This document shows positions 8,542 to 17,890 of a stretch of 64,000 nucleotides of DNA, piece by piece. The stretch lies in assembly GCA_965198655.1 (NCBI GenBank), contig OZ240668.1, positions 1,426,001-1,490,000 of the forward strand, in the 5' to 3' direction. The notes under the pieces were generated by a model. The model searched no databases. It was not told the DNA's origin and saw only the letters and a program-made list of their open reading frames with translations. Made by a program: the position numbers and the translations under genes. The number at the start of each line of letters is the position of its first letter. Position 1 is the first letter of the stretch. This stretch comes from Lichenicola sp965198655 (lineage in GTDB: Bacteria > Pseudomonadota > Alphaproteobacteria > Acetobacterales > Acetobacteraceae).

Positions 8542-8857
8542 CGGCGATCCGGGTCCGGTCGCAGGCGCTGTGACTGATGTTGAACACGAAGTCGCGCTCG
8601 CCATCCGTGCGGTAGCACACGAAGGCGCTGTCCAGTCCCGTCGCCTGCTGCCGTCGGCTCGGGCGCTCCCGCCCGGGTGGGGCCCTGGCCGTCGGCGCGC
8701 CAGCGCGTCGACCCGGCGGAGCGGGGTGCCGTCCAGGTTTCCCCACACCCCTGCACACATAGCGGCAACGGGAGCCGCGCCCGCTCGTTCGTATGGCTTG
8801 CGCAACGTCCGGCTTGGCCGCACGTTGGTCCCCGGACTGCTGGACCGATTGCCGGGG
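8542..8857 (-). pseudogene. Remnant copy of the PfkB kinase gene and its upstream region
   Basis: Bases 8542-8630 match kinase codons about 99-129 (1642-1730). Translated on the minus strand they still read YRTDGERDFVFNIS...ACDRTRIA. Bases 8630-8857 match the kinase upstream region 2059-2285. The 329 bases that hold the start codon and first hundred codons in the intact copy are missing, so this fragment cannot make a kinase. Orientation is the same as the intact gene, so the polyol importer and dehydrogenases lie between direct repeats. The remainder of 8331-8541 shows no gene. Confidence 0.82.
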
Positions 8858-8866
8858 AGGGGGGCG

Positions 8867-10006
8867 TTGCCGGGCTTCTGGTATCCTTACGACAGCTTCC
8901 AGGATGCGCGGGCGCGGGTGCGCGCGTTCGCCGACAAGGCGGTCGGCGCATCCTGCGGCGTCAGCTTCAGCGACGGCGCCCGCTTGTCGGTGCTGCGTCA
9001 TCCGGCCGCGGCACCCAACGGCGCCCGCACGTGGCTGAACGTGCTGGTGCAGCACATCTCGGCACCGGCCCCGGTCCCGGCGCGATCGGGCGGCCTGCTC
9101 GGCAGCCTCAAGGGCTGGTTCTGGAAGGCGATGGAGATCGAGGGCCAGGCGGAGGTCGCGAACGCCCAGGCACAGATGGCGGCGTCGCAGGCGGTCGGCC
9201 GGGAGTTCCGCGATCGGGTCTGGGAGCCGACGCACGAGTTCTTGATCCGCCACAAGTTCGCCGCCGACACAGCCGGAATCGCGCTCGACACCGTGGGCGT
9301 GATCGCGGGTGGAATATTCCTGATCTTTGCGGCACCGGAGCTGATCGCTGCCGGTACGGTCGCCGCATCGGCCGGCTTGATCACTGGCGTGGCTGCGTCG
9401 CTAGGATCCTTCTTCCTATTCGGCGTTGACGGCTTCATCTATGGCGCGGACCTGACTGGTCACAGAGCCCGGGCGGCGAAGCTGGAGGACAACCGCATGA
9501 TCCAGTGGGCTCGCATCGCTGCCACGGTTATGCTCCTACCGGACCTCTTGGTTGGGGGCACTCGTGCCCTCATGGAGATCGGCAAGCTTGCCAGCGAGGC
9601 GCAGGAGGCGAGACTCGCGGCGGCGGAAGCCGATGGTGCTGCGGTCGAAGCGCGTGCACGAGCTGCCAAGATCCGGAACCCTTGGCGTCACCCTGCCCCT
9701 TTGAATCGACGCCTGCACAAGGCAAAACTGTTGGAGCAGAAAAGGCAGGCGTTGCTGCGTGCGGCTGACGCAGCAACCGGCAGGATGGGAGTTGTCGCCA
9801 CGCGCGACATCGGGCTTTTCCAAGGTGCTACGGTCGCGGGTACCGGACTGCTGACGGCAGCCCCACCGGGTGTGGTTCTCAGTCCTGTGCAGAAGAAGCG
9901 TGACGAAGACTATGAAAGGTCGCTGGCCCCGAAGGGCGGCATGCCGCGCGATGTACGCCTTGAATTGCGTGTCATGAGCTTCCTGGCAGCAGGAGCTTTC
10001 CGATGA
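8867..10006 (+). CDS. Unrecognised membrane-associated protein, candidate secreted effector
   Basis: I do not recognise this gene with confidence. I place the start at TTG 8867, because GGAGG lies 6 nt upstream and the frame upstream is only the repeat copy. The 379-residue product begins with a compact region (PGFWYPYDSF... WLNVLVQHIS). Next comes an amphipathic linker, then a hydrophobic block of two to three segments (GIALDTVGVIAGGIFLIF, and a Gly/Ala-rich stretch to FFLFGVDGFIYGADL). A further hydrophobic stretch (IAATVMLLPDLLVGG) precedes an Ala/Arg-rich coiled segment and a short tail. This layout recalls type VI effectors that carry membrane segments, but no toxin motif is visible. It overlaps the next gene (ATGA). 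Confidence 0.6.
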   Translation: MPGFWYPYDSFQDARARVRAFADKAVGASCGVSFSDGARLSVLRHPAAAPNGARTWLNVLVQHISAPAPVPARSGGLLGSLKGWFWKAMEIEGQAEVANAQAQMAASQAVGREFRDRVWEPTHEFLIRHKFAADTAGIALDTVGVIAGGIFLIFAAPELIAAGTVAASAGLITGVAASLGSFFLFGVDGFIYGADLTGHRARAAKLEDNRMIQWARIAATVMLLPDLLVGGTRALMEIGKLASEAQEARLAAAEADGAAVEARARAAKIRNPWRHPAPLNRRLHKAKLLEQKRQALLRAADAATGRMGVVATRDIGLFQGATVAGTGLLTAAPPGVVLSPVQKKRDEDYERSLAPKGGMPRDVRLELRVMSFLAAGAFR

Positions 10007-10530
10007 AGCTTCTGGAACCGAGCCGACCGCCTGGATATGCGCCGCGCGGCACCTCTCTAGGCTTCTTTGGGCTTATGATGCTGTCCGGCGCGGTCCCGTT
10101 TGCAACGATGCAGAGCCTGCTGCCGGTGTTCAAGACGGCATTTGACCATTGGCTCGATTCGATACCGTTTCTGTTCGGCTGCGTGACCGCCTTCATCATC
10201 CTCTGCGTGCTGAACCTGCACAAGCGCCGCCTCTGGTTCATCTATCTGATGTTCATCAGTGGGTGCCTGTTGCTAGCTTCCTATACGATGGGTGTGATCT
10301 TGGCTGTACTCATCCTTATTCGGATAATACCCCTTCAGGAGCCCGATCTCAGCTTCGCGAGCTACTTTAACGTGTTCTACTGGGCTGTAGCGGGCATCTT
10401 TGCCTGGTGGACCCTGCGCATGATCCGGCTGCGCTACTGGCAGCCCTGGACCACGCCTGAGCAGTGGGAGCCCGGCGACGAGGCCGGGCCGCGCTGGGCG
10501 CAGCGGATGCGGGAGCGGCAGCGGTCCTGA
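10003..10530 (+). CDS. Four-helix membrane protein, possible partner or immunity protein
   Basis: A 175-residue protein with four hydrophobic segments: LGFFGLMMLSGAVPFATM, FLFGCVTAFIILCVLNL, a long one around IYLMFISGCLLLASYTMGVILAVLILI, and VFYWAVAGIFAWWTL. It ends in a charged tail (WEPGDEAGPRWAQRMRERQ). No family is recognised. Its ATG overlaps the stop of the preceding unknown membrane protein, so the pair is translationally coupled. A small membrane protein directly after a putative membrane-acting effector is the usual arrangement for an immunity protein; that reading is inference only. It converges on nudC with 3 bp between stops. Confidence 0.72.
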   Translation: MKLLEPSRPPGYAPRGTSLGFFGLMMLSGAVPFATMQSLLPVFKTAFDHWLDSIPFLFGCVTAFIILCVLNLHKRRLWFIYLMFISGCLLLASYTMGVILAVLILIRIIPLQEPDLSFASYFNVFYWAVAGIFAWWTLRMIRLRYWQPWTTPEQWEPGDEAGPRWAQRMRERQRS

Positions 10531-10533
10531 GCG

Positions 10534-11442
10534 TCAACCCTCGTCCAGCCACGCGTCGATCAGTTGCCGGGCGATGGCGGTGCGGTCTGGGATGTCGAAA
10601 TCGTCCGGATCGGCGTCCCGCACCTCCGCCCGGGTGACCCAGCGCGCCGACACGATCTCGTTCGGGTCGATGCGCAGCGCCGTATCCCCGGCCTCGGCGT
10701 GGCAGCCCAGCATCAGCGAGCCGGGGAACGGCCAGGGCTGGCTCGCCAGGTAGCGCACCCCGTGCACCCGGACGCCGACCTCCTCCCACACCTCGCGCGC
10801 CACCGCCTCCTCCACGCTCTCGCCCGGCTCGATGAAGCCGGCCAGCGCCGATACGGTGCGGCGGTGCGGCGGGAAGCGGACGCCACGCGCCAGCAGCGCC
10901 CGCTCGCCGTGGCGCACCAGCATGATCACCACCGGGTCGGTGCGCGGGAAGGCGTGGTGGTCGTTCGGACAGGCGAGCCGGTGGCCGCCCTGCTCAGGGA
11001 CCATCGGCAGGCCGCACTCGCCACAGAACCGGTGCGTGCGCCGCCAATGGTGCATGCCGCGCGCCTGCGCCAGCAGCGCCGCCTCCGCCGGCGGCAGTAG
11101 ACCAGCCACCGGCCGCAGCTCCTCGAACGCGCCGGCTCCCGCGGGCAGCAGCGGCGCCGGGTCGTCATGCGCGCCGAGATCCACCGAGAACAGCGGGCCG
11201 TGCTCGTCCAGGCCGAGATAGGTCCAGGGCAGCGACTCGAGGCCGGCGTCGGGACAGTCGCGCCGGCGCGGCATGGCGAGCGCCAGGCTGTTGTCGCGGC
11301 CGCGCTCGAACGTGTGCCGGCCGCGCCATAGCGGGACGAAGCGGGCCGCCGGGTCGGCCAACCGGGCCGCGATCAGCGCGTCGTCGTTGCGGTCGTTGGC
11401 GGTGCGGTCGTGCCGGCCGCCGCTATAGAAGGTCGCGTCCAG
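10534..11442 (-). CDS. nudC: NAD(+) diphosphatase (NADH pyrophosphatase), Nudix hydrolase
   Basis: The protein has a zinc-ribbon half (CGECGLPMVPEQ ... ACPNDHH), the complete Nudix box GFIEPGESVEEAVAREVWEEVG, and the NudC-specific SQPWPFPGS. Together they indicate hydrolysis of NADH/NAD+, and in some species NAD-cap removal from RNA. The fourth zinc-ribbon cysteine is replaced (CPND instead of CxxC). The start is unclear: the frame is open far upstream but has no ATG, GTG or TTG near the expected N-terminus (FYSGGRHDR). A CTG at 11442 with GGAG 8 nt upstream gives a normal 302 residues. It diverges from the SRP RNA. Confidence 0.82.
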   Translation of the reverse strand: MDATFYSGGRHDRTANDRNDDALIAARLADPAARFVPLWRGRHTFERGRDNSLALAMPRRRDCPDAGLESLPWTYLGLDEHGPLFSVDLGAHDDPAPLLPAGAGAFEELRPVAGLLPPAEAALLAQARGMHHWRRTHRFCGECGLPMVPEQGGHRLACPNDHHAFPRTDPVVIMLVRHGERALLARGVRFPPHRRTVSALAGFIEPGESVEEAVAREVWEEVGVRVHGVRYLASQPWPFPGSLMLGCHAEAGDTALRIDPNEIVSARWVTRAEVRDADPDDFDIPDRTAIARQLIDAWLDEG

Positions 11443-11517
11443 GGTCCTTGCTCCGATCTCGCCGCGTTCCCACTCGCCTCTTGTGGCCCACCGGGGGAGA
11501 TGTGTTAAGACGCGCCC

Positions 11518-11614
11518 GGGAGGTCGGCAGCGGACGGGCGCCTTGCCAACCCGGTCAGGTCCGGAAGGAAGCAGCCGCAGTGAGTTTCCGCTCGGGTCGT
11601 TCGTTCGGCCTCCC
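11518..11614 (+). ncRNA. ffs: Signal recognition particle RNA, small bacterial (4.5S) type
   Basis: The conserved SRP core GGTCAGGTCCGGAAGGAAGC lies at about 11553-11572, with the Ffh-binding loop and GGAA tetraloop. The ends GGGAGG (11518-11523) and CCTCCC (11609-11614) pair to close a roughly 97-nt hairpin. Position directly upstream of dnaX is the usual alphaproteobacterial arrangement. Exact ends are estimated from the terminal pairing. It scaffolds Ffh for membrane-protein targeting. Confidence 0.93.
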
Positions 11615-11634
11615 ACCCGCCTTGTGACTCCGCG

Positions 11635-13593
<1,959 letters not shown>

Positions 13594-13630
13594 ACGATGA
13601 AGGAGTGCGAACGATGAAGGAGCTCAAGTC

Positions 13631-13954
13631 ATGAAGAACCTCGCCGGCCTGATGAAGCAGGCCTCCCAGATGCAGGCCAAGATGGAGGAGATGCAGGCGG
13701 GCCTCGCCACCATCGAGGTGGAAGGCAGCGCCGGCGCCGGGATGGTGACGCTGACCCTGACCGGCAAGGGCGACCTCAAGCGCGTCCGCGTCGATCCCAA
13801 GCTGGCCGACCCGGCGGAAACCGAGATGCTGGAGGACCTGATCGTCGCCGCCCATGCGGAAGCGCGCCGCCACCTGGAGGCGCGCACCGCGGAGGAGATG
13901 CAGAAGGTCACCGGGGGCTTGAACCTGCCGCCCGGCATGAAGCTGCCGTTCTAG
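13631..13954 (+). CDS. ybaB: YbaB/EbfC-family nucleoid-associated protein
   Basis: A 107-residue small basic/acidic protein with the family's N-terminal helix rich in Met, Gln and Lys (KNLAGLMKQASQMQAKMEEM), the central beta region and a C-terminal LPPGMKLPF tail. Family dimers bind DNA as tweezers and often sit between dnaX and recR, as here. The start has AAGGAGCTC just upstream, itself in a short repeated phrase (GAACGATGAAGGAG occurs twice at 13587-13621). The recR GTG starts 8 bp after its stop. Confidence 0.93.
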   Translation: MKNLAGLMKQASQMQAKMEEMQAGLATIEVEGSAGAGMVTLTLTGKGDLKRVRVDPKLADPAETEMLEDLIVAAHAEARRHLEARTAEEMQKVTGGLNLPPGMKLPF

Positions 13955-13961
13955 TTCCCCT

Positions 13962-14552
13962 GTGGGTGGTCCGGAGATCGAGCGGCTGATCGAGCTGCTG
14001 GCGCGCCTGCCCGGGTTCGGGCCGCGCAGCGCCAGGCGGGCGGCGCTGACCCTGCTGCGCCAGCCGCGCACACGGCTGCTGCCGCTGGCGAGCGCCATGG
14101 AGCAGGCGGCGCGCACGGTCAGGACCTGCAGCCAGTGCGGCAACCTGGACAGCCGCGACCCGTGCGCGATCTGCGACGACCCGCATCGCGACCGCAGCAT
14201 CGTGTGCGTGGTGGAGGGCGTCGGCGACCTGTGGGCGCTGGAGCGGGCCGGGGTGCATCGCGGGCTGTATCACGTGCTGGGCGGCACGCTGTCGGCGCTG
14301 GGCGGCACCGGGCCGGAGGACCTGTCCACCGCCCCACTGCTGGCCCGGATCGAGGCGGGCGGGGTGCGCGAGGTGATCCTGGCGCTCGGCGCCACGGTGG
14401 AGGGCGCCACCACCACGCACTGGCTGGCCGAGCGCCTGCAGCCGCTCGACGTGACGGTGACCCGGGTGGCGCAGGGGGTGCCGATGGGCGGCGCGCTGGA
14501 CGTGCTGGACGACGGCACGCTGGCGGCGGCGCTGATGGCGCGCCGGTCTTGA
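13962..14552 (+). CDS. recR: Recombination mediator protein RecR
   Basis: A 196-residue RecR with a helix-hairpin-helix (LPGFGPRSARR), a four-cysteine zinc finger (C56, C59, C68, C71) and a Toprim domain (VVEGVGDLWALE ... EVILALGAT). With RecF/RecO it loads RecA at gaps. The start is GTG at 13962, giving the normal N-terminus GGPEIERLIELL with no spare residues. It closes the dnaX-ybaB-recR operon. Length matches the family (about 195-200). Confidence 0.95.
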   Translation: MGGPEIERLIELLARLPGFGPRSARRAALTLLRQPRTRLLPLASAMEQAARTVRTCSQCGNLDSRDPCAICDDPHRDRSIVCVVEGVGDLWALERAGVHRGLYHVLGGTLSALGGTGPEDLSTAPLLARIEAGGVREVILALGATVEGATTTHWLAERLQPLDVTVTRVAQGVPMGGALDVLDDGTLAAALMARRS

Positions 14553-14608
14553 GCGCCTCCCCATCTTGAGCGCCCCCATCTTGAACGCCGTATCGTGAGC
14601 ATCCGGCG

Positions 14609-15403
14609 GTGAGCGTGATCTGGCCGATCCCCGCCGCGATCCCGCGCGCGGTGCTGGTCACCGGGGGCGCCGCCCGCCTCGGCCGGGCGATCGCGCTCGC
14701 CTTGGCCGAGAGCGGCTTCGCGGTCGCGCTGCACAGCCGGCGCGACGGGACGGACGCGCAGGACACCCTGCGCGCAATCGAGGCGCGTGGGGTCAAGGGC
14801 GTGCTGCTGCTGGCCGAGCTGTCGCGGGAGGACGAGGTGGCGCGGCTGGTGCCCGACGCGGAAGCGGCGCTTGGGTCGCTTGGCGTGCTGGTGAACAACG
14901 CCAGCACCTTCGAGCGCGACGAGTGGCACGACGCCGACCGCACCTCCTGGGACCGGCACCTGGAGCCGAACCTGCGCGCGCCGTTCCGGCTGATGCAGGA
15001 CTTCGCCGCCCGGCTGCCGGAGGAAGCGGAGGGCATGGTGCTGAACATGCTGGACCAGCGCGTCTGGTCGCTCACTCCGCACTTCGTCTCCTACACCCTG
15101 TCCAAGGCCGCGCTGTGGACGCTGACGCAGTCCATGGCGCTGGCCCTGGCGCCGCATCGGATCCGGGTGAACGCGATCGGGCCGGGCCCGGCCCTGCCCA
15201 GTGCGCGGCAGGACCAGGCGCAGTTCCGGGCCCAGTGCGACGGCGTGCCGCTCGGCCGCGGCACCAGCCCCGGCGAGGTGGCGCGCGCGGCGCTGTCCCT
15301 GCTGTGCCTGCCGTCGGTCACCGGGCAGATGCTGGCGCTGGACGGCGGCCAGCACCTGCAATGGCATCCAGCGCCGGCGCATCCCACCGGGATGGAGGAG
15401 TAG
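14609..15403 (+). CDS. SDR oxidoreductase, FolM/pteridine reductase-like
   Basis: A 264-residue SDR with an early LVTGGAARLGRAIALAL motif, NNAS in place of NNAG, active-site YTLSKAA, and a late GQMLALDGGQHL. TGGxxRxG and NNAS variants are common in pteridine-reductase-type SDRs, and the gene is followed 5 bp later by folB, which supports a role in dihydropterin/dihydromonapterin or folate reduction. GTG at 14609 is the start used here; no better one precedes the fold. An ordinary sugar or fatty-acid SDR cannot be excluded. Confidence 0.8.
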   Translation: MSVIWPIPAAIPRAVLVTGGAARLGRAIALALAESGFAVALHSRRDGTDAQDTLRAIEARGVKGVLLLAELSREDEVARLVPDAEAALGSLGVLVNNASTFERDEWHDADRTSWDRHLEPNLRAPFRLMQDFAARLPEEAEGMVLNMLDQRVWSLTPHFVSYTLSKAALWTLTQSMALALAPHRIRVNAIGPGPALPSARQDQAQFRAQCDGVPLGRGTSPGEVARAALSLLCLPSVTGQMLALDGGQHLQWHPAPAHPTGMEE

Positions 15404-15408
15404 CGCGC

Positions 15409-15816
15409 ATGGACGCGTTCCCGCCCTGGCCGCAGGAGCCGCCGCTGCGCTGCGTGTTCCTGCGCGACCTGGTGAGCCTGGCGCAGATCGGCGTTTATCC
15501 GCACGAGCAGGGCACGCAGCAGCGGGTGCGGGTCAACATCGCGTTCGGCGTGCTGGACGAGGCGGCCGACGGTGCTGGCATCGGCCGCGACGACCTCAGC
15601 CGCACCGTGTCGTACGAGCGGGTGGTGCATCTGGTGCGCCGGATCATCGGCGAGGGGCACGTCCGCCTGGTGGAAACGCTGGCCGAGCGGATCGCGATGG
15701 GCGTGCTGGCCGAGGCGCGTGTGCGTGTGGTGCGGGTCCGAGTCGAGAAGCTGGACGTGTTCGCCGAGCTCGACTCCGTCGGCGTCGAGATCGAGCGCCG
15801 GCAGGCGTCGTCATGA
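15409..15816 (+). CDS. folB: Dihydroneopterin aldolase
   Basis: A 135-residue FolB-type protein. It contains the substrate region IGVYPHEQGTQQRVRVNI, the Tyr of TVSYERVV, and the conserved LVETLAERIA with the catalytic-site Glu. The enzyme converts dihydroneopterin to 6-hydroxymethyl-dihydropterin and glycolaldehyde in folate synthesis. The start ATG at 15409 follows GGAGGAG of the upstream gene's end by about 10 nt, so the two are probably coupled. No folK or folP is nearby. Confidence 0.92.
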   Translation: MDAFPPWPQEPPLRCVFLRDLVSLAQIGVYPHEQGTQQRVRVNIAFGVLDEAADGAGIGRDDLSRTVSYERVVHLVRRIIGEGHVRLVETLAERIAMGVLAEARVRVVRVRVEKLDVFAELDSVGVEIERRQASS

Positions 15817-15900
15817 CCAGCAGGTGATGCGGGGGCGGGCGAACTAATCGGGCGGGTGGTCGTAGTGGCGGCTGAACCTACCGTTCGAAGGACCACCGTC

Positions 15901-16815
15901 ATGTTCATGAGAATCGACCGGCTGCAGGCCGAGCTGCCAGAGCCGAAGGCTCCAAACCCGAACGCGGCGGCGGCCCTGCAGGAACTGCTCGGCGGCAAGT
16001 ACGGCGAGATGTCGACGCTCGGGAACTACATGTTCCAGAGCTTCAACTTCCGCAACAAGAGCAAGCTGCGCCCGTTCTACAGCCTGGTCTCGGCGATCTT
16101 CGCCGAGGAGCTCGGCCACGTGGAGCTGGTCAGCACCGGCGTGTCCATGCTGGGCGCCGGTCCCGGCAACCCGAAGGAGATGGTCGACATCTCCAAGGCA
16201 CCGTTCAAGGAGATGGAGGACATCCGGCTCGCCGGCAGCTTCCTCAGCAACGGCGGCGGCGCCATGCCGATGAACAGCAACGCGGCGTCCTGGAACATGG
16301 CTTTCGTGACCACCACCGGCAACCTGATCATCGACCTGCTGCACAACTTCCACCTCGAATGCGGCGCGCGCCTGCACAAGCTGCGTGTGTACGAGACCAT
16401 GACCGAGCCGACCGGCCGCGAGGTCTGCGGCTACCTGCTGGTGCGCGGCTCGGTGCACGCGCACGCCTACGCGCTGGCGCTGAAGAAGCTGACCGGCGTG
16501 TCGATCGAGAAGATGCTGCCGACCCCGAACATCGACCTCAGCCGCATCCCGGAATGCCAGAAGTATTTGCAGGAAGGCAGCCATCGCCGCCTGTACCGCT
16601 TCAGTCCGTCCGACTACGCCGAGGCAGCGGGCGTCTGGTCCAACGACGAGGTGGCGTTGCCGGGTGACCCGCCGGGCCAGCTCGAGATCGTCGACGGCCA
16701 TCCCGAGGGTGGCAAGATCCCCGAGCTGGACGGCAACTACGGCGCCTTCGCGCCGGACTACGCGCCGCAGGAGATCTTCGAGATCGCCAGCAAGCTCTAC
16801 AAGAAGAGCCGCTAG
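15901..16815 (+). CDS. Manganese catalase family protein
   Basis: A 304-residue ferritin-like four-helix protein of the Mn-catalase family. Metal-ligand patterns are visible: a Glu in the first helix (GEMSTLGNYMFQSFNFR), EELGHVE (ExxH) in the second, a Glu in NFHLECGARL, and the last His in RGSVHAHAYA. A dimanganese site would disproportionate H2O2. I start at ATG 15901 (MFMRIDRLQ) because homologs start there and the upstream 15 codons are not conserved in kind. It is a single gene with no obvious operon partners. Confidence 0.87.
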   Translation: MFMRIDRLQAELPEPKAPNPNAAAALQELLGGKYGEMSTLGNYMFQSFNFRNKSKLRPFYSLVSAIFAEELGHVELVSTGVSMLGAGPGNPKEMVDISKAPFKEMEDIRLAGSFLSNGGGAMPMNSNAASWNMAFVTTTGNLIIDLLHNFHLECGARLHKLRVYETMTEPTGREVCGYLLVRGSVHAHAYALALKKLTGVSIEKMLPTPNIDLSRIPECQKYLQEGSHRRLYRFSPSDYAEAAGVWSNDEVALPGDPPGQLEIVDGHPEGGKIPELDGNYGAFAPDYAPQEIFEIASKLYKKSR

Positions 16816-16857
16816 GCCCTTCTCCCGGCGCGGCTTCGGTCGTGCCGGGAACTGCTG

Positions 16858-17856
16858 CTACAGCACGCGGACCGCGACCGGCTGCGAGGCCGGCGCGGCC
16901 CTTGCCAGCCTGTTGCGCAGCGGCAGCCGGAACGGCGCCGCCTCGATCACGAACACGTCGCCGTCCCGCGTCTCGATACCGTCGGCGACCGACAGCGTTG
17001 TGGTGCCGAAGAAGTGCACGTGCACGTCGCCCGGACGACGGAACAGCTCGTACTTGAAGTGGTGGTGCTCCAGGTTGGCGAGGCTGTGCGACATGTTCGC
17101 CTCGCCGGACAGGAACGGCTTCTCCCACAGCACCGTGCCGTCACGCTCGATCGCCGATCGCCCCGCGACGCTCGCCGGCAGCGCTCCGGTCAGCAGCTCG
17201 CCGCCCAGTGACGCCGCGCGCAGCTTGGAGTGCGCGAGCCACAGGTAGTTGCCCCGCTCGGTCACGTGGTCGGAGAACTCGTTGCCGAGCGCGTAGCCGA
17301 GCCGCCACGGCGTGCCGTCCGGCCCGACCACGTAGATCCCGGCGATCTCCGGTTCCTCGCCGGCGTCGCCGGCAAAGCTGGGGCTCGGCAGTGCCGCACC
17401 CGGCGCCACCAGGCTCGACCCGTCGCCCTTGTAGAACCATTCCGGCTGCACCCCGACGGCGCCGCCCGCCGGCTTGCCGCCCTCCACCCCCAGCAGGAAC
17501 ATGCGCATGGAATCCGTCGCCTGGCCGGCGGCGGCGGTCTTGTGCATCCCGTCGCGTCCCTCCGCCGAGCCGAGATGGGTCAGCCCGGTGCCGGTGAGCA
17601 GGCAATGCGCCGGGTCCGGATGGTCGATCGGCGGCAGCACGCGGCCCTCGGCCAGCGCCGCCGGCAGGTCCACCGGCTCGCCGTGCCCATGGCGCGCCGC
17701 CACCTGCGCCAGCGTCTCGCCAGTGGCGATGGCGTCGAGCGCCAGGGCGTAGGTGGACGTGGCACCGTCGAGCCGGCGCGACACGCCGGCGGCATCGGTG
17801 GTCGCGACCATGCGATGCCCGGCCTCGTCGAACAACTGGGTCAGGCTGAGGGACAT
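16858..17856 (-). CDS. AraD1-family protein (fumarylacetoacetase fold), probable 2-keto-3-deoxy-L-arabinonate dehydratase
   Basis: A 332-residue protein of the GguC/AraD1 type in the fumarylacetoacetate hydrolase superfamily. It has a capped N-terminus, the LTGTGLTHLGSA and MHKTAA blocks, the metal/active region EPEIAGIYVVG with a glutamate pair, and GNEFSDHVTE. In the arabinose Weimberg pathway such enzymes dehydrate KDA to alpha-ketoglutarate semialdehyde. The next gene upstream (17891-19450) encodes the dehydrogenase for exactly that product, which supports the call. Start ATG 17856; the frame extends further upstream only as antisense to the neighbour. Confidence 0.82.
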   Translation of the reverse strand: MSLSLTQLFDEAGHRMVATTDAAGVSRRLDGATSTYALALDAIATGETLAQVAARHGHGEPVDLPAALAEGRVLPPIDHPDPAHCLLTGTGLTHLGSAEGRDGMHKTAAAGQATDSMRMFLLGVEGGKPAGGAVGVQPEWFYKGDGSSLVAPGAALPSPSFAGDAGEEPEIAGIYVVGPDGTPWRLGYALGNEFSDHVTERGNYLWLAHSKLRAASLGGELLTGALPASVAGRSAIERDGTVLWEKPFLSGEANMSHSLANLEHHHFKYELFRRPGDVHVHFFGTTTLSVADGIETRDGDVFVIEAAPFRLPLRNRLARAAPASQPVAVRVL

Positions 17857-17890
17857 GATGGGCGTCCGGCTATTGGCGTGGGGACCCGGT

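Noticed and set aside
8570..8866. N-terminal extension of the unknown protein to 8570
   Set aside because: These codons are the diverged repeat copy read on the opposite strand of the old kinase; GGAGG-TTG at 8856-8869 is a better start.
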